Made by a program: the position numbers and the translations under genes | Notes under the pieces: model-generated | Seen by the model: only the letters and a program-made list of their open reading frames with translations | The model's database searches: none | Told to the model about the DNA's origin: nothing | Source: Dokdonella_A ginsengisoli | GTDB taxonomy: Bacteria; Pseudomonadota; Gammaproteobacteria; Xanthomonadales; Rhodanobacteraceae | Length of the DNA: 64,000 nucleotides | Direction: 5' to 3' | NCBI RefSeq assembly: GCF_042652785.1 | Contig: NZ_JBHSHD010000006.1 | Coordinates: 186,001-250,000 of the forward strand | Part shown: in pieces, positions 50,974-60,462 of the stretch | Layout of the letters: every line of letters begins with the position of its first letter | Position numbering within the stretch: position 1 is the stretch's first letter

Positions 50974-51873
50974 ATGAAAATCCGCAAGGCAGCACCGTTT
51001 CTCTTTCTCCTCCTGTCCGCCTGCGCCACCGGGCCGCGCGTTCAGCGCAGTGAACCGTTGGCGCTGCCGCTGGCGCAGCACGTCGACGTGGAAGTGCGTC
51101 TGACGCAGCACCAGATCGAAGTTTCGTATCAGCCGTCGGTGCAGGGCGCGGCCGCCGGCATTCAGATGGCGGGTTCGCCGGCCGTCGCGGCGGGCGGTTT
51201 CGCCGCCGGCGCCGCGGCGGGCCTGATCGGCTCGTTGATCGACACGGCGGTCACTGCCCATCGCAGCAACGTGGCGAAGGAGCAGCAGCGGCCGATCCAG
51301 GAACGTACGAGCGGTCTTTCGATCGACGAGCTCATCCATCGCAGTTTGGAAGGCCTGGATCGCGAGCGCATCGCCGGGGACATCGCCCTGGTCAGGCTGG
51401 ACCGGGCGGAGAGGGACGACGCCAAGGCGAAGACGCTGACCGTCGGCAGCAACATCCTCGTCCTCACGCCGCGCTATTCGGTGAGCTACGATGGTTCGTT
51501 CTTCTCGTACGCGCTGGACGTCACCCTTGTCGACCGCGCGCAGAACGCGAAAGGCAGGCTCGATTCCAAGGTCCGCTACTGGCAGATCTTCGAATACGTG
51601 CTGCCGCGGGAGGATGCTCCCGGTGGCACTGGCTGGGGCGAACTCGGTGCCGAGCAGTGGACGCAGGTGCTCGAGGCCGCGGCGGCGGAAACCGTGACGA
51701 TGCTCAACTACGACATCGGCGCGAATCCGAGCGATGCGCTGCCCAGGCGGCGCTACCACGACCAGACCGTCCTTCTCGACCAGGAGCGCGGCGAGCGCAG
51801 CTGGGTCCGCAACGACTTCGCCTTGCTGAGCGTTCCGACAGCGCGTCTGACACAGAAGACGCAGAAGAAATAG
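50974..51873 (+). CDS. Lipoprotein of unknown function
   Basis: 299 residues from the ATG at 50974 (MKIRKAAPFLFLLLSACATG); AAGGAAG lies upstream. Lipobox LLSAC, so Cys17 is the probable lipidated residue. After a short linker there is an Ala/Gly-rich possible membrane-active stretch (PAVAAGGFAAGAAAGLIGSLI, about residues 73-93), then a mixed domain. No recognised domain. Located just past the RHS array, in normal GC composition, so it may be the old chromosomal flank. Confidence 0.85.
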   Translation: MKIRKAAPFLFLLLSACATGPRVQRSEPLALPLAQHVDVEVRLTQHQIEVSYQPSVQGAAAGIQMAGSPAVAAGGFAAGAAAGLIGSLIDTAVTAHRSNVAKEQQRPIQERTSGLSIDELIHRSLEGLDRERIAGDIALVRLDRAERDDAKAKTLTVGSNILVLTPRYSVSYDGSFFSYALDVTLVDRAQNAKGRLDSKVRYWQIFEYVLPREDAPGGTGWGELGAEQWTQVLEAAAAETVTMLNYDIGANPSDALPRRRYHDQTVLLDQERGERSWVRNDFALLSVPTARLTQKTQKK

Positions 51874-51886
51874 CTTCGCCCGCGGC

Positions 51887-52996
51887 CTACAACAGCTCGC
51901 CCTGCGGCGACGCCGCACGCGGCGGGCGGAACGCGCTCGTGTCGAGCCGCACCTCGCGTCCGCGGCCGATGCCGTGCTTGCGGCAGGCGAGCTGGAAGCG
52001 CTGGCGGATCAGTTCGGCGAACTCGCCTTCGCCGCGCATGCGCGAGCCGAAGTTGGGGTCGTTGTCACGGCCAGAGCGCATCTGGCGGATCAGGCTCATG
52101 ACGTGCGCGGCGCGCTGCGGCACGTGCAGCTCCAGCCATTCGCGGAACAGGTCCTTCAGCTCGTACGGCAGGCGCAGCACGGTGTAGCCGGCGATCGTCG
52201 CGCCGGCGGCGGCGGCGCGTTGAAGGATCTGCTCGATCCAGCGGTCGGTCACCATCGGCAGGATCGGCGCCACCATCACGCCGCAGGGTACGCCGGCCGC
52301 GTTCAGTGCGGCCACGGCTTCCAGGCGCCGGTGCGGTGCGCTGGCACGCGGCTCCAGCGCGCTGGACAGGCGGTTGTCCAGCGAGGTGACCGAGACGAAG
52401 GCGTGTACCAGCCGCTCTTGCGCCATCGGCACCAGCAGGTCGAGGTCGCGTTCGATCAGCGCGTTCTTGGTGATGATCGTGCACGGATGCCGGCATTCGT
52501 ACAGCACCTCGAGCACCGAGCGCGTGATGCGGTAGCGCCGCTCGATCGGCTGGTACGGGTCGGTGTTCGCGCCGAGGTTGATCGGCGAGCAGGCGTAGCC
52601 GGGCTTGGCCAGTTCCTTGCGCAGCAGCTCGGCGGCGTTGGTCTTGGCGAACAGCCGGGTCTCGAAATCGATGCCGGGCGACAGGTTCAGGTAGGCGTGC
52701 GACGGCCGCGCGTAGCAGTAGACGCAGCCGTGCTCGCAGCCGCGGTAGGGATTGATCGACTGCGTGAAGTGGATGTCGGGCGAATCGTTGCGGCTGATGA
52801 TCGAACGCGCGCGTTCTTCGGTGATCTGGGTCGGCGGCCGCGGCGCGTCGGCTTCCTCGCGGTGCCAGCCGTCGTCCTCGCGCGTCTTCTCGATCGACTC
52901 GAAGCGGCCTTCCGGGTTGGAGGCCGCGCCGCGGCCCTTGATGCGCGCGGGAGCATCGATGCGGTCGGGGCTGAACGGGCGGGGGCCGGATTTCAT
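51887..52996 (-). CDS. PA0069-family radical SAM protein
   Basis: 369 residues from the ATG at 52996 (MKSGPRPFSPDRIDAPARIK). Radical SAM CxxxCxxC in YRGCEHGCVYCYARPSHAYL (about residue 88), GANTDPYQPIERRYRITRSVL, ITKNALIERDLDLL, HAFVSVTSLD, and APHRRLEAVAALNAAGVPCG. It belongs to the SPL-like PA0069 family, whose reaction is not established. Acts in the cytoplasm. Minus-strand, 13 bp from the convergent lipoprotein stop. Confidence 0.92.
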   Translation of the reverse strand: MKSGPRPFSPDRIDAPARIKGRGAASNPEGRFESIEKTREDDGWHREEADAPRPPTQITEERARSIISRNDSPDIHFTQSINPYRGCEHGCVYCYARPSHAYLNLSPGIDFETRLFAKTNAAELLRKELAKPGYACSPINLGANTDPYQPIERRYRITRSVLEVLYECRHPCTIITKNALIERDLDLLVPMAQERLVHAFVSVTSLDNRLSSALEPRASAPHRRLEAVAALNAAGVPCGVMVAPILPMVTDRWIEQILQRAAAAGATIAGYTVLRLPYELKDLFREWLELHVPQRAAHVMSLIRQMRSGRDNDPNFGSRMRGEGEFAELIRQRFQLACRKHGIGRGREVRLDTSAFRPPRAASPQGELL

Positions 52997-53061
52997 CTGC
53001 GCGCCAGTATGCGCCGCGACGTCTCAGATGTTGCGAGGCACGCGAGTGCCGCAAGACGCGG

Positions 53062-53511
53062 CTACGGCGTCCGGCGCGCCAGCAGGCGATCGAGCTGGTT
53101 GGCGAACGCCTGGCGGTCGCGCGCGTGGAAGGCGGGCGGGCCGCCGGTCTGCACGCCGCTGCCGCGCAGTTCGTCCATGAAGTCGCGCATCGACAGCTGC
53201 TGGCGCACGTTCTCGCGGCTGTACAGCTCGCCGCGCGGGTTGATCGCGAGCACGTTCTTCTCGACCAGGCGCGCGGCCAGCGGGATGTCGGCGGTCACGG
53301 CGAGGTCGCCCGCCTCGGCCCAGTCGACGATGGCCTGGTCGGCGGCGTCCAGCCCCTGCGCCACGCTGCGGCTGCTGATGAATTCCGAGCGCGGCACGGC
53401 CAGCGGCTGGTTGGCGACCAGGATCAGCGGCACGCGCACGCGTTCGGCGGCGCGGTAGAGGATTTCCTTGACCACCTTCGGGCAGGCGTCGGCGTCGACC
53501 CAGATCTTCAT
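53062..53511 (-). CDS. yaiI: YaiI/YqxD family (DUF188) protein
   Basis: 149 residues from the ATG at 53511 (MKIWVDADACPKVVKEILYR). The conserved DADACP motif, ANQPLAVP, DAADQAIVDWAEAGDLAVTADIPLAA and C-terminal GVQTGGPPAF mark DUF188, a PIN-like nuclease fold of unknown target. Length typical (about 150). Gap of 65 bp to the radical SAM gene on the same strand. Confidence 0.92.
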   Translation of the reverse strand: MKIWVDADACPKVVKEILYRAAERVRVPLILVANQPLAVPRSEFISSRSVAQGLDAADQAIVDWAEAGDLAVTADIPLAARLVEKNVLAINPRGELYSRENVRQQLSMRDFMDELRGSGVQTGGPPAFHARDRQAFANQLDRLLARRTP

Positions 53512-53649
53512 GACGGGAGCGGCCGTCGGCGGCCGGAGGGTACAGGGCAGGCGAGGGTAGCAGCGCCCGGGCTGTCGGTGGCCGCCGCCGCCCTTGCAAC
53601 GGTGCGGGACGGCCTCAACGTCGGGCGCTCCGCCACCGCAGGATTCGCC

Positions 53650-54162
53650 ATGACCCTCTCGATGTACCAGGCTTCGGTTCCCGTGTTCGCGCGCAACCTC
53701 GGCCACCTCGCCGCCATCCTCGACAAGGCCGCCACGCACGCCGCCGCGAAGAAGATCGATCCGGCCGTGCTGGTCGGCGCGCGCCTGTACCCCGACATGC
53801 TGCCTCTTTCCAAGCAGGTGCAGATCGCGACCGATCACGCCAAGAACGGCAGCGGCCGCCTGGCCGGCGCCGAGCGGCCGGTGTTCGAGGACGACGAAAC
53901 CACCTTCGAGCAGCTGCAGGCGCGCATCGCCAAGACGCTCGACTACCTGAAGACGCTGGATCCGGCCCGCTTCGAGGGCAGCGACGAGCGCGAGATCAGC
54001 GTGCCGGTGCGCGGTCGCGAGCTGGTGCTGAAGGGGGCGCCGTACCTGCTCGGCTTCGCCCAGCCGAATTTCTATTTCCACGTCGGCATGGCCTACGCGC
54101 TCCTGCGCCACAACGGCGTGGAGATCGGCAAGACCGATTTCATCGGCGCGCTGCCGGACTGA
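53650..54162 (+). CDS. DUF1993 family protein
   Basis: 170 residues from the ATG at 53650 (MTLSMYQASVPVFARNLGHL). Matches DUF1993 (DinB-like four-helix bundle): LGARLYPDMLPLSKQVQIATDHAK-like core, ERPVFEDDETTFEQLQARI, FAQPNFYFHVGMAYALLRHNG and a final GKTDFIGAL. Function of the family not known; conserved His residues suggest metal binding. Divergent from yaiI with a 138-bp gap. Confidence 0.9.
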   Translation: MTLSMYQASVPVFARNLGHLAAILDKAATHAAAKKIDPAVLVGARLYPDMLPLSKQVQIATDHAKNGSGRLAGAERPVFEDDETTFEQLQARIAKTLDYLKTLDPARFEGSDEREISVPVRGRELVLKGAPYLLGFAQPNFYFHVGMAYALLRHNGVEIGKTDFIGALPD

Positions 54163-54296
54163 AGCGCAGCCCGCGTCGACGCCGCGTGAACGCCGGTCAC
54201 GGCGCCGTGCGTATTGGAGATTTGGATTTGCGACCGTTTACGCAGCTTCGCCCCGGCTCCGTCGCGGATGATGCGATCCACGAAGGAGGCGCGGCG

Positions 54297-54659
54297 ATGC
54301 TGCAGAAGTTGATTCCGAAAATCTTCTACGAACACCTCGACGAAGGCTTCGATTTCTTCGTCGACGGGCTCGGTTTCCTGGTCCTGCACCAGGACGAGGG
54401 CATGGCGGTGGTCGAGCGCGACGGCGCCAAGGCCTATCTGATCCAGAGCGCGGAGCACGCCGGCAAGAACCGTCCGGAATTCGCCATCGAGACCGACACG
54501 ATCGGCGTGCTGCACGTGGAGATCCGCTCGCGCCGGCCGGACCTGCTGCATCCGGACAGTCCGGTCGTGACGAAGAAGCCGTGGGGCGCCCTCGAGTTCG
54601 CCGTGCGCGATGCGACCGACGTATGCGTCGTGTTCCGGCAGTGGCCGGCGGCGGCCTGA
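54297..54659 (+). CDS. Glyoxalase/bleomycin-resistance fold (VOC) protein
   Basis: 120 residues from the ATG at 54297 (MLQKLIPKIFYEHLDEGFDF); GAAGGAGGC (54281-54289) is an ideal ribosome site and rules out the longer frame from 54186. The pattern is a VOC superfamily monomer (FFVDGLGFLVLHQDEGMAVVERDG, LHVEIRSRRPDL, KPWGALEFAVRDATDVCVVFRQW). Metal ligands are not obvious, so dioxygenase or glyoxalase activity cannot be assigned. Confidence 0.78.
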   Translation: MLQKLIPKIFYEHLDEGFDFFVDGLGFLVLHQDEGMAVVERDGAKAYLIQSAEHAGKNRPEFAIETDTIGVLHVEIRSRRPDLLHPDSPVVTKKPWGALEFAVRDATDVCVVFRQWPAAA

Positions 54660-54740
54660 CGCCGCCTTTCGTGAAAGTTTCGTGATGAAACGGGCGGCAG
54701 ACGAACGTCGCGGGGCGGCCGCGGCCGCCGGCGGCAGCGC

Positions 54741-54746
54741 TACAAT
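54741..54746 (+). promoter_or_regulatory. -10 box adjoining a probable leaderless start
   Basis: TACAAT ends seven bases before the ATG at 54753, so transcription would begin at or next to the start codon. No -35 or ribosome site was recognised upstream. Confidence 0.45.
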
Positions 54747-54752
54747 CGCGAC

Positions 54753-55829
54753 ATGCTCGACTTGTGGTCCCATGCCGTCGACGGGCTGGACGCGTACGTA
54801 GTCACGCCGTTCCTCGCTCTGGTTCACCTGAACGGCCTCGCCGGCGATCCGCGCGAGATCGCCGCGGCGTTGCTGATCGCGATCGCGCAGGTGCTGGTGA
54901 TCGGGCTGATCTTCCGCCCGCTGGAAAGCCTGGCGCCCGCCGAACACTGGAACGATCGCCGCCACACGCGCATCGACCGCACCTACACGCTGGTCATGCT
55001 GCTCGGCCTCAATCCGCTGTTCGCCTACCTGGTGCTGACGCCGCTGGCGAACGCGTTCTCCGGCGGCGTGCCGGTGGCCACCGGCAGTGACGAGGTCGCC
55101 ACCGGCCTGGCGCACTGGGTGCCGTGGTTCCAGCACCATCCGCTGGCGCTGTTCGCCGTCTACTACCTGATCTACGACCTCGTCTACTACTGGATGCATC
55201 GCGCCCAGCACGCCATCCCGTGGTGGTGGGCGTTGCACAGCATGCACCACAGCCAGCGGCAGATGAGCTGCTGGACCAACGACCGCGGCAGCTACGTCGA
55301 CGGCTTCCTGCAGTCGATGGTGCTGGCCACGGTCGCCCTGTTCATCGGCATCGAGCCGGACCAGTTCGCGCTGCTGCTGTTCATCGCCGAGCTGGTGCAG
55401 AACTTCTCGCACGCGAACGTGCGCTTCGGCTTCGGCCGCGTGTTCGAGCGGATCTTCGTCGATCCGAAATTCCATCGCCTGCACCACATGATCGTCGACC
55501 CCGAACGGCCGCGACTGCACGACTGCAACTACGGCCAGGTACTGTCGATCTGGGACGTGCTGTTCGGCACCGCGCTGTACGGCGAGCCGCCGCGGCGCAC
55601 CGGCGTGGCCGATCCGATGGTCGACGTTGACAACGAGCGCGGCCTGGTCGCGATGCAGTGGGGCGCGTTCCGGCGCTTCTGGGGTGCGCTGTGGACGCCG
55701 GCGGGCTGGAAGCTCGGCGACGTTGCGTTCGGTGCGGACTACAAGCCGGTCGCGACCGAGCATCTGGATCTGCATCAGTTCGATGCCGAACCGATGCGCG
55801 AGTCGGCGCAGGGGGCGTCGGCCGGCTGA
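54753..55829 (+). CDS. Sterol desaturase/fatty acid hydroxylase family membrane protein
   Basis: 358 residues (MLDLWSHAVDGLDAYVVTPF). Integral membrane di-iron oxygenase: TM segments near residues 40-60, 80-100, 135-150 and 190-205, with histidine boxes HRAQH (about 150), HSMHHS (about 163), and HRLHH (about 241) plus HDCNYGQ. Family members hydroxylate or desaturate lipids and carotenoids or cleave alkyl-ether lipids. Substrate unknown. The probable -10 box TACAAT ends 7 bp before the ATG, suggesting a leaderless mRNA. Confidence 0.92.
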   Translation: MLDLWSHAVDGLDAYVVTPFLALVHLNGLAGDPREIAAALLIAIAQVLVIGLIFRPLESLAPAEHWNDRRHTRIDRTYTLVMLLGLNPLFAYLVLTPLANAFSGGVPVATGSDEVATGLAHWVPWFQHHPLALFAVYYLIYDLVYYWMHRAQHAIPWWWALHSMHHSQRQMSCWTNDRGSYVDGFLQSMVLATVALFIGIEPDQFALLLFIAELVQNFSHANVRFGFGRVFERIFVDPKFHRLHHMIVDPERPRLHDCNYGQVLSIWDVLFGTALYGEPPRRTGVADPMVDVDNERGLVAMQWGAFRRFWGALWTPAGWKLGDVAFGADYKPVATEHLDLHQFDAEPMRESAQGASAG

Positions 55830-55982
55830 GAAGAAAAAGATCGGAACCGGTGATGCGCGGGCCCGCATCGCCGGATTGAACGCGGTCGGCGGGAGATCGC
55901 CCATGCCAGGACAGGTCGTCGTTGTACGGAAAGTCCGTCCACGCCCGGCGCCGCGTCGCACGCACGGCGGAGCGCGCACGTC

Positions 55983-57857
55983 ATGATCAGCTCCAGCGCG
56001 GTGGCCTCGCTCCTGCAGCTGCAGGGACAGATCCTCGAGGAGGTCGCGCACGGCGCCGCGCTGTCGGCGATCGCCGACCATCTGTGTGCCAGCGCCGAGC
56101 GCCTCGCCGACGGCGCGGTCTGCTCCATCCTCACGGTCGACCTGCACGGCCGCCTGCATCCGCTGTCCGCGCCGAGCCTGCCGCAGGCCTACTCGCGCTC
56201 GCTCGACGGCGTGCAGATCGGCGCCGGAGTCGGCTCCTGCGGTTCCGCCGCGTTTCTCGGCGAGCCGGTGGAGGTCCTCGACATCGAGGCCGATCCGCGC
56301 TGGGACGGCTTCCGCGATCCGGTGCTCGCGCTGGGCCTGCGCGCCTGCTGGTCGAGTCCGATCAAGACCAGCGACGGCCGCGTCGTCGGCACGTTCGCCT
56401 TCTACTACCGCGACCGCCGCGGCCCCACGGAACTGGAGCAAGAGATCGTCGACCGCTGCGTGCACCTGTGCGCGATCGCCATCGTGCACGAGGAGGCGCA
56501 GGCGCGGATCAACCAGCTCGCCTACTACGACACGCTGACGGGGCTGCCGAACCGCACCGAGTTCCAGCGTCTCGCGCAGCAGGCGCTGGCGACGCTGCCG
56601 ACCGGCTCGGTGCTGAACGTCCACTACGTCGACCTGGACGACTTCAAGGCCGTCAACGACTCGTTCGGACATCTCGCCGGCGACCTGCTGCTGGTGCAGG
56701 TCGGGCGCCGCCTGCTCGCCTGCGCCGGCGACGGCACCTGGGTCGCGCGCCTGGGCGGCGACGAGTTCGCGCTGGTGCAGACCTGCACCGACGGCATCCG
56801 CGACGGCCACCTGCTGGCGCGGCGCATCGTCGCCGCGCTCGACGAGCCGTTCGACCTCGAGGAGTCGCGCGTCGGCGTCGGCGCCAGCATCGGCATCGCG
56901 CAGACGCGTTCGGGCGCGATGCCGCTGACCGAGCTGTTCAAGCGCGCCGATCTCGCCCTGTACGCGGCCAAGCGCGAAGGCGGGCGCACCTATCGCTTCT
57001 TCGCGCCGGAGATGGAGGCCATGGTGCAGCTGCGCCTGAGCCTGAAGCAGGACCTGCGCAGCGCGATCGCCGCCGGCGAGTTCAGCCTCGTCTACCAGCC
57101 GATCGTCGCGCTGGCGACGAACGAACTGATCGCCGTGGAAGCGCTGCTGCGCTGGCGCCATCCGAGCCAGGGCGAGGTCTCGCCGAGCGTGTTCATCCCG
57201 ATCGTCGAGGAGATGGGCCTGATCGGCCAGCTCGGCGACTGGGTGCTGCGCGAAGCCTGCCGCGCGGCCGCGTCGTGGCCGCGCGCGATCAAGGTCGGCG
57301 TGAACGTGTCGCCGCTGCAGCTGCGGCGCCAGGGGCTCGTGCTCAACGTCATCAACGCGCTGCGCGAGGCGGGGCTGCCGGCCGAGCGGCTCGATCTCGA
57401 AGTCACCGAGAGCGCGCTGCTCGCGCGCGACGTGGCCACGCGCGTGGCCCTGCACGACCTGCACGACCACGGCGTGCGCCTGTCGCTGGACGACTTCGGC
57501 ACCGGCTACTCCTCGCTGCAGCTGCTGCGCACGTTTCCGTTCGACCGCATCAAGATCGACATGTCGTTCGTGCGCGACATCGGCATGGACGCCGATTCGA
57601 TGGCGATCGTCGACGCGGTCATCGGTCTCGCCGGGGAGCTGGGCCTGCGCACCGCCGCCGAGGGCGTGGAGACCGAGAGCCAGTTCGACTGGCTGCTGCA
57701 GCACCACTGCACCGAGGGCCAGGGGCACTGGTTCAGCCGCCCGCTGGACGCCGCCGAGCTGCACCGCCTGCTTGCCCAGGCCGGCGCCGACGGCGAGCTG
57801 ATCCTGCCGCGCGCGCTGCGGGCGAGCCCGGAATTCGAGCACGCGCATCCTTACTGA
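55983..57857 (+). CDS. GAF-GGDEF-EAL cyclic-di-GMP signalling protein
   Basis: 624 residues. GAF sensor domain (about 20-175, GVGSCGSAAFLGEPVEV, RACWSSPI), GGDEF domain (about 185-345) with intact RLGGDEF at 259, then EAL domain (about 365-610). EAL is complete: VEALLRWRHP, NVSPLQL, EVTESALL, SLDDFGTGYSSL, KIDMSFV, AEGVETESQ and EGQGHWFSRPL. The RxxD inhibitory I-site is absent upstream of GGDEF (AGDGTWVARLGG). Both synthase and phosphodiesterase activity are possible. No TM segment, so cytoplasmic. Confidence 0.95.
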   Translation: MISSSAVASLLQLQGQILEEVAHGAALSAIADHLCASAERLADGAVCSILTVDLHGRLHPLSAPSLPQAYSRSLDGVQIGAGVGSCGSAAFLGEPVEVLDIEADPRWDGFRDPVLALGLRACWSSPIKTSDGRVVGTFAFYYRDRRGPTELEQEIVDRCVHLCAIAIVHEEAQARINQLAYYDTLTGLPNRTEFQRLAQQALATLPTGSVLNVHYVDLDDFKAVNDSFGHLAGDLLLVQVGRRLLACAGDGTWVARLGGDEFALVQTCTDGIRDGHLLARRIVAALDEPFDLEESRVGVGASIGIAQTRSGAMPLTELFKRADLALYAAKREGGRTYRFFAPEMEAMVQLRLSLKQDLRSAIAAGEFSLVYQPIVALATNELIAVEALLRWRHPSQGEVSPSVFIPIVEEMGLIGQLGDWVLREACRAAASWPRAIKVGVNVSPLQLRRQGLVLNVINALREAGLPAERLDLEVTESALLARDVATRVALHDLHDHGVRLSLDDFGTGYSSLQLLRTFPFDRIKIDMSFVRDIGMDADSMAIVDAVIGLAGELGLRTAAEGVETESQFDWLLQHHCTEGQGHWFSRPLDAAELHRLLAQAGADGELILPRALRASPEFEHAHPY

Positions 57858-57942
57858 ACCGCGTCGAACGCGCCGCCGCAGCGGGGCTGGACCGGCGCGC
57901 GGCGATTGCGGACGATGCCGCGTCCCTTTCCGGAGCCGTCGC

Positions 57943-58965
57943 ATGCGCGCATCGATCGTCGCCACCGCCGTACTCGCCTCGCTTTCCTCGCTCGCATCCG
58001 CTGCACCGGATTCGCCGGCGCCGGCGCCGGATCTCTCGCTCGACGTCTACGCCGAGCCCGCGCAACTCGTCGACATCGGCGGCGGCCGGCGCCTGAACCT
58101 GCGCTGCAGCGGCAGCGGCGCGCCGACGGTGATCCTCGAGAGCGGCCAGGGCATGACCTCGATGGCGTGGCGCAAGCTGCAGCCGCTGGCCGCGAAAACC
58201 CGTCGCGTCTGCGCCTACGACCGCGCCGGCCTCGGCTTCAGCGACGCAGGGCCGCTGCCGCGCACTGCGCCGGCCGCAGCCGGCGACCTGTACGCGCTCG
58301 TCCGCGCCGCCGGCATCCAGCCGCCGCTGCTGCTGGTCGGGCACTCGATGGGCAGCTACGTCGTGCGGTTGTACGCGTCGGCGCATCCGCAGGAGGTGGC
58401 CGGGCTGGTGCTGGTCGATCCGGTGTCCGAGACGCTGGCGGAAGATGCGCCGGACTACGCCGCGCGCGAGGCGAAGGCCAGCGCGGCCAACACCGACTAC
58501 GGGCGCAAGTGCGCACAGGCCGCGCGTGCCGGCGACCTGGCCGGAACCACGCCTGCGGCGCAGGCCTGCGTGCCGCCGCCGATTGCGGGCTTCAGCCAGA
58601 AGCTCGGCGAGTCGATCCGCAACCGCTTCCGCACCGCCGCCTACTGGGACACGGCCCTGTCCGAACGCGACGCCGACGCCGCCAGCGTCGCCGCGGTGAA
58701 GGCCGCGTCGACGGCGGCGTATTCCAGGCTCCCGCTGCAGGTGCTAAGTGCGCAGCAGCGCGAATGGATCGAACCGCAGGACCGCAAGGAAGCCGAGGCC
58801 GCCTACGCCAAGGCGCACCGGCGCATCGCGGCGCTGTCCACGCGCGGCCGCGTCGTCGCCGTCTCGAACTCCGGCCACAACATTCACGAGGACCGGCCCG
58901 AGGCGGTGGCGAAGGCGATCGACGAGGTGGCGCGCGAGGCCGCGGTGCCGGACCGCGCGAAGTAG
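57943..58965 (+). CDS. Secreted alpha/beta hydrolase
   Basis: 340 residues with a signal peptide (MRASIVATAVLASLSSLASA). Nucleophile elbow GHSMGSYV (Ser135), oxyanion-side ESGQGMTSMAW, an acid near LVLVDPVSE, and His in SNSGHNIHED. Substrate unknown; a periplasmic or secreted esterase is most likely. It follows the GGDEF protein by 85 bp on the same strand and is convergent with the permease gene. Confidence 0.9.
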   Translation: MRASIVATAVLASLSSLASAAPDSPAPAPDLSLDVYAEPAQLVDIGGGRRLNLRCSGSGAPTVILESGQGMTSMAWRKLQPLAAKTRRVCAYDRAGLGFSDAGPLPRTAPAAAGDLYALVRAAGIQPPLLLVGHSMGSYVVRLYASAHPQEVAGLVLVDPVSETLAEDAPDYAAREAKASAANTDYGRKCAQAARAGDLAGTTPAAQACVPPPIAGFSQKLGESIRNRFRTAAYWDTALSERDADAASVAAVKAASTAAYSRLPLQVLSAQQREWIEPQDRKEAEAAYAKAHRRIAALSTRGRVVAVSNSGHNIHEDRPEAVAKAIDEVAREAAVPDRAK

Positions 58966-58968
58966 CGC

Positions 58969-60366
58969 TCAGACCAGGCCGGTCGCGTAGTACGTCGCGA
59001 TCACGACGAACACGGCGAGCGTCTTGATCAGCGTGATGGCGAAGATGTCCCGATAGGACTGCCGGTGGGTCAGGCCGGTCACCGCCAGCAGCGTGATCAC
59101 CGCGCCGTTGTGCGGCAGCGTGTCCATGCCGCCGGACGCCATCGCCGCGACGCGATGCAGCACCTCCATCGGGATGCCCGCCGCCTGCGCATTGCGCACG
59201 AAGGTGTCGGCCATCGCCGCCAGCGCGATGCTCATGCCGCCGGACGCCGAACCGGTGATGCCGGCCAGCGCGGTGACCGAGACCGCCTCGTTGACCAGCG
59301 GATTGGGGATCGCGCGCAGCGCGTCGGCGACGACGAGGAAACCCGGCAGCGCCGCGATGACGGCACCGAAGCCGTACTCCGACGCAGTGTTCATCGACGC
59401 CAGCAGGGCGCCGCCCACGGCCGTCTTCGAGCCTTCGGCGAAGCTCGCGCGCACCGCGCGCCAGCCGAACACGAGCACGCAGGCGATGCCGGCGAGCAGG
59501 GCGCCTTCGACCGCCCAGATCGCGGCCAGCCTGGCCACTTCCTGCACCACCGGCTTGGCCTCGCCGACCGCCGCCGGCACGAAGCTGTGCGAGGCGCCGT
59601 ACCAGCGCGGGATCGCCTGCGTCAGCGCGAAGTTCAGCACGCCGACGACGACCAGCGGCAGCAGCGCGAGCAGCGGATGCGCCAGGCGCTCGCCGCGGAA
59701 CGGTGCCGGTTCGTTGGACAGGTCGCTGCCGTAGCCCTCGCCGGCCGCCGCGGCACGGCGGCGCCGCGATTCGAGGTAGGCCAGGCCGGCCGCCAGCACG
59801 AACAGCGCGCCGAGCGTGCCGAGCCACGGCGCCGCCCAGGCGTTCGTCTCGAAGAACGTGGTCGGGATGATGTTCTGGATCTGCGGCGTGCCGGGCAGCG
59901 CGTCCATCGTGAAGGTGAACGCACCCAGCGCGATGGTGCCGGGAATCAGGCGCTTGGGAATGTCGCTCTGGCGGAACAGCTCGGCGGCGAACGGATACAC
60001 CGCGAACACCACCACGAACAGCGACACGCCGCCGTAGGTCAGCAGGGCGCAGACCAGCACGATGGCGAGGATCGCGCGGCTGCGTCCGACCAGCCCGATC
60101 GTCGCCGCGACGATCGACTTGGAGAAGCCGGCCAGCTCGATCAGCTTGCCGAACACCGCGCCGAGCAGGAACACCGGGAAGTACAGCTTGAGGAAGCCGA
60201 CCATGCGGTCCATGAACAGGCCGGTGAACATCGGCGCGACCAGACCCGGGTCGGTCAGCAGCACGGCGCCGAGCGCGGCGACCGGCGCGAACAGGATCAC
60301 GCTGTAGCCGCGGTAGGCGACCAGCATCAGGAACACCAGCGCGGCGAGCACGACCAGCAGCGACAT
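58969..60366 (-). CDS. GntP-family permease (candidate 3-hydroxybutyrate transporter)
   Basis: 465 residues from the ATG at 60366 (MSLLVVLAALVFLMLVAYRG). About 12 TM segments and the GntP motifs LKLYFPVFLLGAVFGKLIE, ALLTYGGVSLFVVVFAVYPF, LPGTPQIQNIIPTTFF, SASGGMSIALAAM and a C-terminal GGMDTLPHNGAVITLL. Family proteins move gluconate or short-chain hydroxy acids by H+ symport. The neighbourhood (TonB receptor and PHA depolymerase) makes 3-hydroxybutyrate more likely than gluconate. Start is confirmed by lack of coding upstream. A palindrome lies in the divergent region with the receptor. Confidence 0.85.
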   Translation of the reverse strand: MSLLVVLAALVFLMLVAYRGYSVILFAPVAALGAVLLTDPGLVAPMFTGLFMDRMVGFLKLYFPVFLLGAVFGKLIELAGFSKSIVAATIGLVGRSRAILAIVLVCALLTYGGVSLFVVVFAVYPFAAELFRQSDIPKRLIPGTIALGAFTFTMDALPGTPQIQNIIPTTFFETNAWAAPWLGTLGALFVLAAGLAYLESRRRRAAAAGEGYGSDLSNEPAPFRGERLAHPLLALLPLVVVGVLNFALTQAIPRWYGASHSFVPAAVGEAKPVVQEVARLAAIWAVEGALLAGIACVLVFGWRAVRASFAEGSKTAVGGALLASMNTASEYGFGAVIAALPGFLVVADALRAIPNPLVNEAVSVTALAGITGSASGGMSIALAAMADTFVRNAQAAGIPMEVLHRVAAMASGGMDTLPHNGAVITLLAVTGLTHRQSYRDIFAITLIKTLAVFVVIATYYATGLV

Positions 60367-60462
60367 CGACGATGGATCCCCCGTGCGTGCGGAAGCGGAC
60401 CGGCGCGGACCAGGCCGCCGGATGCGCGTGCAGGGTAGGCGCGGCGCGGGCGCGCCACCTAC

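Noticed and set aside
54093..57965. A 1290-residue minus-strand frame covering DUF1993, VOC, desaturase and GGDEF genes
   Set aside because: It crosses four well-supported plus-strand genes and has shadow composition with no domain.
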